In this document: piece after piece, positions 1 to 4,885 of the stretch
How the letters are laid out: every line of letters starts with the position of its first letter
Position numbering within the stretch: the first letter of the stretch is position 1
Origin: Oscillospiraceae bacterium
GTDB lineage: Bacteria > Bacillota > Clostridia > Oscillospirales > Ruminococcaceae
Length of the DNA stretch: 11,758 bases
NCBI GenBank assembly: GCA_031281115.1
Contig: JAITFV010000030.1
Coordinates: 1-11,758 of the forward strand
Direction: 5' to 3'
Position numbers and translations under genes: made by a program
Notes under the pieces: model-generated
Told to the model about the DNA's origin: nothing
Seen by the model: only the letters and a program-made list of their open reading frames with translations
Databases searched by the model: none

Positions 1-108
1 TTTCGCTTTTTAAGTTAAAGGGGCTTGCGCTGTTGCGACAGCGCCCGCTGCGCTCACGCAGCGGAAACCCGTTTAAATTGAAACTGTGGAACAGTTTTCA
101 ATTTAAAC
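1..108. repeat. Composite palindromic repeat, left copy (truncated by window edge)
   Basis: Three successive hairpins are visible: 7-bp arms 27-33/38-44, 8-bp arms 45-52/57-64, and 17-bp arms 71-87/91-108 with one bulged T. The window starts inside the TTT loop of a fourth, 18-bp hairpin whose right arm is 4-21. Positions 1-90 are identical to 11669-11758. No coding potential or transposase is seen. A non-autonomous palindromic repeat (REP/MITE-like) is the simplest reading. Confidence 0.85.
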
Positions 109-138
109 GATTATATTACTGCCCTTCTCAGTGCCTTA

Positions 139-167
139 ATTATATCATAAACTTATTTTAAAGTCAA
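139..167 (-). promoter_or_regulatory. Strong sigma-A-type promoter facing out of the window
   Basis: On the minus strand, TTGACT (162-167) and TATAAT (139-144) are separated by exactly 17 bp. Transcription would start near 132 and run left through the hairpin array at 108-1. No start codon with a ribosome binding site lies between the promoter and the edge, so the product is either a gene outside the window or a structured transcript. It lies just beyond the terminator of the zinc-ribbon gene. Confidence 0.6.
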
Positions 168-174
168 CCGCAAG

Positions 175-209
175 AAAAACGCCCCTTTCGTCAGAAAGGG
201 GCAATTTTT
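175..209. terminator. Bidirectional intrinsic terminator
   Basis: A 9-bp GC-rich stem (181-189/194-202, loop GTCA) is followed by AATTTTT on the plus strand and by GTTTTTC on the minus strand. On the minus strand it would end the transcript of the zinc-ribbon gene, whose stop is about 120 bp upstream. No plus-strand gene precedes it in the window. Confidence 0.75.
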
Positions 210-323
210 GTGCTCAAGTCGTTTTAGGGAAAACCGTTTGCGTTGCTCCGCAGGTCAGTAAAACCCATATGCTAATTCTTTGCAGAATTAACATCAGACT
301 TCTTGCTGTGCAAGGTTATGCTT

Positions 324-593
324 TTACGCTCTTTGTTTTGCGAAACATTCGCTGCAGTAAACGGGCCTGTCGTCGCGGGGATTGAAAGGAATCTTCGCTT
401 CGCCGCCGCAGTCAGCGCAGGTAGCGATAAAAGTTTCCTTGTTTCTGGACGCCGATTTCTTAGCGTCACGGCACGCTTTGCAGCGTTGCGGCTCGTTTAC
501 GAAGCCTTTTTCATTGTAGAACTCTTGTTCACCTTGAGTGAAAATAAAGTCTGCTCCGCAATCCTTGCATTGAAGGGTTTTGTCTTCGAACAT
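324..593 (-). CDS. Double zinc-ribbon protein, CxxC-CxxC type
   Basis: An 89-residue protein with four CxxC pairs: C9/C12 with C38/C41, and C59/C62 with C80/C83, giving two likely four-cysteine zinc sites. The N-terminal half (CKDCGADFIFT, GEQEFYNEKGF, RCKACR) matches the probable zinc-ribbon family (zf-trcl) common in Clostridia. The C-terminal half ends in a YCSECF motif typical of the related CxxC_CxxC family. Its role is unknown; nucleic-acid binding or zinc handling are guesses. The ATG at 593 has GTGAGG about 9 nt upstream. The gene lies 164 bp downstream of the sigma factor on the same strand, with a tandem repeat and a tRNA-like sequence between, and ends at the terminator near 181-202. 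The family call is secure; the function is not. Confidence 0.85.
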   Translation of the reverse strand: MFEDKTLQCKDCGADFIFTQGEQEFYNEKGFVNEPQRCKACRDAKKSASRNKETFIATCADCGGEAKIPFNPRDDRPVYCSECFAKQRA

Positions 594-615
594 TTTTGTG
601 ATACCTCACGTTTTA

Positions 616-690
616 AAATTTGACCTTGGACGGATTCCCACCGACACCTTTGTTAAACAACGCTCTGGAAATTAAGCTACTGGGCCACAT
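616..690 (-). other. tRNA-like or degenerate tRNA sequence upstream of the zinc-ribbon gene
   Basis: Read on the minus strand, this stretch has tRNA-like order: a short acceptor-like pairing (TGGCC with GGTCA), a D-arm-like GCTT/GAGC stem with an 8-nt loop, a short hairpin around TTGTTTAACAA, a variable-like AGGTG, and a T-arm-like GTCGG/CCGTC with loop TGGGAAT. The anticodon arm is too short and has no 5-bp stem, the acceptor has mismatches, and TTC of the T loop is replaced. A working tRNA is therefore unlikely. A tRNA relic or a leader element of the downstream gene are both possible. Confidence 0.3.
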
Positions 691-693
691 ATA

Positions 694-756
694 ACAATTG
701 ACAATTGACAATTGACAATTGATAATTGATAATTGATAATTGACAATGTACAATTA
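694..756. repeat. Tandem 7-nt repeat, nine units
   Basis: Nine consecutive heptamers: four ACAATTG, three ATAATTG, then ACAATGT and ACAATTA. The array stops 2 bp from the stop codon of the sigma-factor gene. The unit junctions create repeated TTGACA hexamers on the plus strand and TTGTCA on the minus strand, which resemble -35 boxes. Related single units occur at 3678-3687 and 6688-6697. Confidence 0.95.
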
Positions 757-757
757 A

Positions 758-1336
758 TTACCGGTTATGGGTTGATTTTAGTTTTGCGCGGGCGCGGGAA
801 AGTGAATTATCGACTGATTTTACGCTGACGCCGAGACGGGCGGCGATTTGCCTGTATGAGAATGAACCGAGATACATCTCAAAAACCTTGAACTCGCGCT
901 CGGATAAGATTTTTTTTGTTCTGCTCAAGATTTCTTCGCGGTTTTCTTTCTCAATGAAAACGTCTTCCGCGCCGGGCGACAGGTCTTTTATAAGCGCGGG
1001 GTCAAACTCCTCGCTGAGAAACAGCGTTCTTCTCGCCTTGCCGAGCGCGTTTTTCATACGGTTATCAATGCAGGCATTTGCATAAGCCGCGAAAGAACCT
1101 TTGCTTTCATCGAAGGTGCGTATTGCATTAAGCAGCGCCAAAAACCCCTCTGAAATGAAATCCTCCGCATCCTGCCGGTTTAACCGGCTGAAACTGCGCG
1201 CCATCTTATTTGCTTTTATGACGATAATGCCGACATAGCGCGTAATAAGCTCCGACATAACAGTATCTTTACAACTCTCGTCACGCCTTGCCGCCGCAAG
1301 TAACAGCTCATCTTTTTGCTTATCATTTTCCGTCAT
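758..1336 (-). CDS. RNA polymerase sigma-70 family factor, SigH-like
   Basis: A 192-residue sigma factor. Region 2 spans about residues 30-103, with DAEDFISEGFLALLNAI (core binding) and KGSFAAYANACIDNRMKNAL (-10 recognition). Region 4 spans about 143-187 and has a helix-turn-helix, SYRQIAARLGVSVKSVDNSL. The region 4 pattern, with VKSVDNSLSRARAKL, closely resembles Bacillus SigH (Spo0H), which is about 218 residues long, so this is a slightly short member. There is no region 1 or 3, and no obvious anti-sigma gene nearby. The ATG at 1336 has AGGGAA about 9 nt upstream, and a sigma-A-type promoter leaves a very short leader. It follows the DivIVA-like gene on the same strand (77-bp gap). Whether it is the true sporulation/competence SigH or an extra paralogue cannot be told from this window; its targets are unknown. 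Confidence 0.88.
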   Translation of the reverse strand: MTENDKQKDELLLAAARRDESCKDTVMSELITRYVGIIVIKANKMARSFSRLNRQDAEDFISEGFLALLNAIRTFDESKGSFAAYANACIDNRMKNALGKARRTLFLSEEFDPALIKDLSPGAEDVFIEKENREEILSRTKKILSEREFKVFEMYLGSFSYRQIAARLGVSVKSVDNSLSRARAKLKSTHNR

Positions 1337-1355
1337 TAAAATCGTTCCCTATCAA

Positions 1356-1384
1356 AGAATATCATTAAACCATTTATTTGTCAA
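1356..1384 (-). promoter_or_regulatory. Promoter of the SigH-like gene
   Basis: TTGACA (1379-1384) and TATTCT (1356-1361) lie 17 bp apart on the minus strand. The predicted start near 1349 gives a leader of only about 13 nt, just enough for the ribosome binding site. The sigma gene can therefore be expressed independently of the upstream DivIVA-like gene. Confidence 0.65.
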
Positions 1385-1413
1385 CAGAAAAAGCCAAATT
1401 TCTTTAAAAAATA

Positions 1414-3078
1414 TTAAATTATATCCGCATCATCAACTTCAAGCATGAAATCATAACCCACACTTTCATCAACGCGGGCACGAACATTCTTGCCCGAAGC
1501 CGAAGCTTCGCCTACTGCCAAATCGAAAAGGTCTTCATCCAAATCAGGACCTTTTTCAACCTTGAGCGGATTCCTCGGTTTTAAGTCTTCGCCCTTTTCG
1601 GCTTTGAGCGGATTCCTCGGCACTATGTTTTCGCCCCTGGGTTCTGCTTTTTTGAAGTCGCGGTTCATCTGCGCCGCAAATTTATCGTCGGGCGCGGCAA
1701 CTTCGGGCTTTGCCGGTGCAGGGCGAGGAGCCATTCTGATGGGTGAAGCAGCGGGCGCAGACTGAGCCGCGTGCTGCTTTCTCGGAGCGGGCGGCGGCGC
1801 CTTGCTGAAAGAGGCCGCAGAGGATGGCGCCGGGGCAACCATCAGACCGCTCATGTCGTCGTCATCGTCATCATCGCTTGAAGCAACCATCTCGTCCATA
1901 GGGCTTGTGTCAGTCAGCAGGTAAGAGAAGTCATCGTCATCGTCCTGCGCTTCTACATCTTCTATCATCTTGAGGTATTTTTCAGGAATTATGTATGAAT
2001 CTTCGGCTTCCTCCTGGAAAATTTGTATCTTGAGTTCCGCTCTTGAAAGCCGTGCGTTATTGATTGAATCTTCTTCCTTTTTGGATTTTTTCTTCTTCTT
2101 TTCGAGGGCTTCAAGTTCTGCCGCTTCAGCTTCTTTGGCTTTTGACAAGCGGCTCTTCAAGTCATCAATCTCGGCTAAAACGGTGCTGAGTTTATCGGCG
2201 AGCCCTTCGCTGTCGGGCGCTTCCTCAAAGATAGGAGTGTCAACCGAAGGAATCTGAAACTCCGCAAAATCTAAATCGACATCGCTTGCCGCAGGCGGCG
2301 CTTTAGCTGCGGGGGCTTTCGCTTTGGCAGCGGGAGCGGCTTTAGCGGCGAGGGGCGCCGCCGGGGTTTCCTCAAAGTCAAACTCCGGTATATCGTCAAG
2401 CACAGGAATATCGTCAAGTACCGCTGCTGCAGGCGGCGCGCTCGCAAGCTTTTGAATCTCGGCATCGGCAGCTTTCAGCTTAGTCTCGTATTCTGCTATG
2501 TTTTTCTCGTGCTCTTTAAGTTTCTTTTCATACTCGGCGATAATTGTCTGGTATTCCGTAGCCCGATTTTCAAACTCGGCAACTTTATTTTTCGTTTTAT
2601 TTAAATCCGCTGTAGCCTCGGCAAGATTAGCTTCAGCGTCAACCACCCGGGCTTCCGCCTTCGCAGCTTTAACTTCTGCCTTTTTTGCGTTTGACTCAGC
2701 CTCGGCGATTTTAGCGGTTGCCTGCTCTGCCGTTGAACCGCTCTGACTGAGTTTATTGGTAAGTTTATCTAAATCCTCGCCGAGCCGCCCGCATTCAATT
2801 TCGAGCATGGTGGTGAGTTCTTTTTCTTTTAAGTATCTTTCATTAGCCTCGTTGAGGTTCCTCTCGAGGTTTTCTGTTCTTATGGCAATATCGGGGTCAT
2901 GGGCCGCAGTTAAAGCATCATTCTCCGCCTGAAGCTCAAGATTTTTCCTCCTCAGCGAATGTAAATACAAATTTACTTCATCCGGGCTGAAGCCGTAAGC
3001 TACCTTTTTGAAGGAAGCGGTTTCAGACGGTGCCGCCGGTTCGTTTTTCTTGCCGCCTTTTTTAGGTGTAGATAACAT
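1414..3078 (-). CDS. DivIVA-like coiled-coil protein with acidic and Pro/Ala-rich C-terminal region
   Basis: A 554-residue protein from the ATG at 3078, which has AGGAG 6 nt upstream; an in-frame TTG at 3102 lacks this and is less likely. A short DivIVA-type motif (FKKVAYGFSPDEVNLYL, about residues 23-40) is followed by a long Ala/Glu/Lys coiled coil (about 40-212), an Ala/Pro/Lys linker, a second charged helix (about 292-337), Asp runs near 379-409, and a Pro/Ala-rich tail. Two near-identical 14-residue repeats containing PRNPLK occupy 482-509 (DNA 1552-1635). There is no signal peptide or membrane segment, so it is cytoplasmic. DivIVA relatives bind curved membrane and recruit partners at poles or septa; that role here is inferred. 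Codons in the low-complexity parts look normal. The exact family is uncertain, and the C-terminal half is not recognised. Confidence 0.7.
   Translation of the reverse strand: MLSTPKKGGKKNEPAAPSETASFKKVAYGFSPDEVNLYLHSLRRKNLELQAENDALTAAHDPDIAIRTENLERNLNEANERYLKEKELTTMLEIECGRLGEDLDKLTNKLSQSGSTAEQATAKIAEAESNAKKAEVKAAKAEARVVDAEANLAEATADLNKTKNKVAEFENRATEYQTIIAEYEKKLKEHEKNIAEYETKLKAADAEIQKLASAPPAAAVLDDIPVLDDIPEFDFEETPAAPLAAKAAPAAKAKAPAAKAPPAASDVDLDFAEFQIPSVDTPIFEEAPDSEGLADKLSTVLAEIDDLKSRLSKAKEAEAAELEALEKKKKKSKKEEDSINNARLSRAELKIQIFQEEAEDSYIIPEKYLKMIEDVEAQDDDDDFSYLLTDTSPMDEMVASSDDDDDDDMSGLMVAPAPSSAASFSKAPPPAPRKQHAAQSAPAASPIRMAPRPAPAKPEVAAPDDKFAAQMNRDFKKAEPRGENIVPRNPLKAEKGEDLKPRNPLKVEKGPDLDEDLFDLAVGEASASGKNVRARVDESVGYDFMLEVDDADII
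1552..1635 (-). repeat. In-frame 42-bp duplication within the DivIVA-like gene
   Basis: Two adjacent 42-bp units (1594-1635 and 1552-1593) encode 14-residue repeats that share PRNPLK and begin with GE. Seventeen bases at 1562-1578 and 1604-1620 are identical. A third, partial unit begins with GPDL. Confidence 0.85.
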
Positions 3079-3131
3079 AGCAACTCCTACTCCGGGTATC
3101 AAAGATTTATATTTTATACAGATATACTCAA

Positions 3132-3175
3132 TTAACTTAAAAACACATAATATTTTTAAAGCTAAAGGACTATAC
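3132..3175. repeat. Degenerate copy of the TAAAGGACTATA palindrome
   Basis: Imperfect arms 3132-3143 and 3153-3165 (one substitution and one indel) are followed by GCTAAAGGACTATAC (3161-3175). The same 15-nt motif, with one base changed, is found on the minus strand at 6602-6616 and 11644-11658, each beside a better-preserved hairpin. Confidence 0.6.
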
Positions 3176-3192
3176 TACAGATACCTTTTTAT

Positions 3193-3221
3193 ATTATATC
3201 AATTTATAGAAGATTTTGCAA
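3193..3221 (-). promoter_or_regulatory. Promoter of the DivIVA-like gene
   Basis: TTGCAA (3216-3221), a 17-bp spacer and a perfect TATAAT (3193-3198) lie on the minus strand. The predicted start near 3186 gives a leader of about 108 nt that contains the palindrome at 3132-3165. The first ten bases of the -35 side, TTGCAAAATC, are identical to those in the ireB promoter. Confidence 0.7.
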
Positions 3222-3336
3222 TAGTAATTATTAATAAATAATTACTGCTTTTTTTAATAGAAATGCCTATTTTTTATGTAATCTTTAGTAAAAAATGCAC
3301 AAAAGGGCAATTTTTTCTTAAAAAGAGAGAAAAGAC

Positions 3337-3365
3337 TTGCAAAATCCAAAGAAATATTGTATAAT
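3337..3365 (+). promoter_or_regulatory. Promoter of ireB
   Basis: TTGCAA (3337-3342), a 17-bp spacer and a perfect TATAAT (3360-3365) give a start near 3372 and a leader of about 53 nt. It shares TTGCAAAATC with the opposing promoter of the DivIVA-like gene. Confidence 0.75.
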
Positions 3366-3424
3366 GATTGCAGACGCTTTTAATATTAACATAAACTGCC
3401 TTTTATATTGTCAGGAGAACTGCT

Positions 3425-3670
3425 ATGATTGATAAAACTATGACCTTTTCTGTTCACGATGACCGCGAAAGCGAGATGAAGGAAATCCTCGCCACGGTTT
3501 ATGAGGCTTTGCGCGAAAAAGGCTACAACCCGATTAATCAGCTTGTAGGCTATATCCTGTCGGAAGACCCGACCTACATAACCACGCATAATAACGCGAG
3601 AAGCCTTATCCGGCACATTGACCGCGACGAGCTTTTACAAATGCTGGTGAAAAGTTATCTTGCAGGTTGA
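3425..3670 (+). CDS. ireB: IreB family regulatory phosphoprotein (UPF0297)
   Basis: An 81-residue protein with the family signature [19 protein letters not shown], followed by [20 protein letters not shown]. In Enterococcus faecalis, IreB is a small dimeric cytoplasmic protein phosphorylated by the PASTA kinase IreK and acts negatively in cephalosporin resistance; the biochemical role in Clostridia is less clear. Threonines at positions 5 and 7 lie where the enterococcal phosphorylation site is found, so phosphorylation is plausible but inferred. The ATG at 3425 has AGGAG 7 nt upstream, under a strong promoter. In many Firmicutes this gene sits with alaS and ruvX (yqgF), which are absent here. 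The pdaA-like gene follows after 100 bp on the same strand with no terminator between, so they may be cotranscribed. Confidence 0.93.
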   Translation: MIDKTMTFSVHDDRESEMKEILATVYEALREKGYNPINQLVGYILSEDPTYITTHNNARSLIRHIDRDELLQMLVKSYLAG

Positions 3671-3725
3671 CGGACAGTTGACAATTATTTCATTTAATAA
3701 TCTCTTGTTTAAAAACTCATACTAC

Positions 3726-3749
3726 GTTTAACGGCATTGCCGAATAAAC
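3726..3749 (+). other. Small hairpin before the pdaA-like gene
   Basis: The arms GTTTA/TAAAC and CGGC/GCCG form a short hairpin ending about 10 nt before the weak ribosome binding site (AAAGGGAT) of the deacetylase gene. There is no T-run, so it is not a terminator. It may be chance or may modulate translation. Confidence 0.3.
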
Positions 3750-3770
3750 AGGGCAAAGGGATTTACCATA

Positions 3771-4745
3771 ATGAAAAAAACCATTACTTTATCTGTAATT
3801 ATCGCGGTTGTCGGCTGTGTTTTGCTTTTCACCGGCTGCGAGCCGAATGTGAACAATGACGGCATCGGCGAAAATATTAACCCGATTGAAACAACGCCGA
3901 GGACTACCACGACACCTCCGCCGATTACAAGAGAGCCGGAGCACGACCGGGATAATGAAAACGAAATAGTTGATGAAGAAGAGGCAGTTGGAAATAATCC
4001 AACTGCTTTTAGTTTCACAATCCGGGAGCTTGACGCCGGTGAAATCGCTGCTGTTCCCGCCGTCTCTGATACGGCGGTTGGCTGGGGTTTAGGCAGAGAA
4101 ACCGATGACCGCAACCGCCCGCTTGACGCGCTCGCCGCACAGAGCAAGTATGGGCATCTCGGTGCAGTTTTTATTGATGATAAGACCGACAGCAAAATCT
4201 ACCTGACTTTCGATGAAGGTTATGAAAACGGTTTCTCCTGCCGGATTCTTGATGTTCTGCGCGAGAAAAACGCCGCCGCCGTGTTTTTTATCACATATGA
4301 TTACGCTAAAAACGAGCCGGAACTCGTTCGACGCATGATTGACGAGGGACACGCGCTCGGCAACCATTCATGGTCGCATCCGTCCTTTCCGAATCTCAAC
4401 GATGAGCAAATCCGCGAAGAAATCATGAAGCTGCACGATTATATAAAAGAAAACTTCAATTATGAAATGCGTTTAATCCGCTTCCCTATGGGCGAGTTCT
4501 CGGAGCGGGTGCTAACGGTTACCCGGTCGCTCGGCTATCAGAGCGTGTTCTGGTCTTTCGCCTATGTTGACTGGAACGTGAGCAGTCAGCCGAATCCCGT
4601 TGAAGCACTTGAAAAAATTACAAAGGCCGCACACCCGGGCGCTGTTATTCTCCTACACGCGGTTTCAAGCACGAATGCGGAGATTTTAGGGGACGTGATT
4701 GATTGCTTGAGGGGGCAAGGGCTGAAACCCGGTTTGTTGGGGTAG
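3771..4745 (+). CDS. pdaA: PdaA-like polysaccharide deacetylase, predicted lipoprotein
   Basis: A 324-residue NodB-fold deacetylase. Residues 1-22 form a signal peptide with lipobox FTGC (Cys23), followed by a Thr/Pro and acidic linker, so a membrane-anchored extracellular enzyme is expected. The catalytic domain starts near 140: YLTFDEGYEN (Asp148), the metal-binding HSWSH (H199, H203), RFPMGEFSE (237-245), a PdaA-typical WSFAYVDWN, and LLHAVS (His296). These match the delta-lactam de-N-acetylase PdaA, which deacetylates N-acetylmuramic acid during muramic-lactam synthesis in spore cortex. Bacillus PdaA has TFDNGYEN; here Asn is Glu. The C-terminus is odd: the frame ends in GLKPGLLG, whereas the shifted frame reads RFVGVEVIL, closer to the family's usual ending, so a one-base indel near 4730 is possible. 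The ATG follows a weak AAAGGGAT site. Confidence 0.88.
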   Translation: MKKTITLSVIIAVVGCVLLFTGCEPNVNNDGIGENINPIETTPRTTTTPPPITREPEHDRDNENEIVDEEEAVGNNPTAFSFTIRELDAGEIAAVPAVSDTAVGWGLGRETDDRNRPLDALAAQSKYGHLGAVFIDDKTDSKIYLTFDEGYENGFSCRILDVLREKNAAAVFFITYDYAKNEPELVRRMIDEGHALGNHSWSHPSFPNLNDEQIREEIMKLHDYIKENFNYEMRLIRFPMGEFSERVLTVTRSLGYQSVFWSFAYVDWNVSSQPNPVEALEKITKAAHPGAVILLHAVSSTNAEILGDVIDCLRGQGLKPGLLG

Positions 4746-4772
4746 AAGTTATACTAAAAATACAAAGTGTAG

Positions 4773-4794
4773 GGAACGACGCCCTCGGCGTTCC
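4773..4794. repeat. Short palindrome downstream of the pdaA-like gene
   Basis: GGAA and CGCC pair with GGCG and TTCC around a CTC loop, with CGA bulged. The style (TGTAGGGAACG...CGTTCCG) resembles short dispersed palindromes common in gut Clostridia; that link is from general knowledge and is not demonstrated here. Confidence 0.5.
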
Positions 4795-4796
4795 GT

Positions 4797-4848
4797 TAGA
4801 CTTCTTGCGTAACTCTGAGCGAGTTACGCAAGAAGTCTATTTATATTT
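4797..4848 (+). terminator. Long hairpin terminator between pdaA and pilB
   Basis: A perfect 19-bp stem (4797-4815/4821-4839, loop TGAGC) is followed by TTTATATTT on the plus strand, consistent with ending ireB-pdaA transcription. On the minus strand no T-run follows, so it is a weak terminator for pilB. The arm starts with TAGACTTCTTGCG, which recurs with one change at 11570-11582, suggesting that it derives from a dispersed repeat. Confidence 0.65.
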
Positions 4849-4885
4849 CATATGGTTTTCGGCGCGTCGCGAAAAAACGGCAAAC

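Larger units (their letters stand above)
3079..3424. other. Divergent intergenic region between the DivIVA-like gene and ireB
   Basis: This 346-bp, very AT-rich stretch holds no gene. It contains back-to-back promoters (3193-3221 minus, 3337-3365 plus) and a degenerate palindrome (3132-3165) with the shared GCTAAAGGACTATAC motif (3161-3175) in the leader of the DivIVA-like transcript. Nothing recognisable lies at 3241-3330 beyond A/T runs. Confidence 0.7.

Noticed and set aside
303..623. Plus-strand 106-residue open frame opposite the zinc-ribbon gene
   Set aside because: It overlaps the well-supported cysteine-motif gene entirely, and its translation shows no family features.
616..690. Functional tRNA gene
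   Set aside because: The anticodon arm is too short, the acceptor stem has mismatches, and the T-loop consensus is lost.
616..690. T-box leader
   Set aside because: The GGTGGGAATCC stretch lacks the conserved T-box sequence and antiterminator arrangement, and the downstream gene is not an amino-acid gene.
694..756. CRISPR array
   Set aside because: Units are 7 nt with no spacers and there are no cas genes; it is a simple tandem repeat.
1850..1950. Frameshift or contamination suggested by Asp runs in the DivIVA-like protein
   Set aside because: The frame continues cleanly on both sides with normal codon use; acidic low-complexity segments fit a disordered tail.
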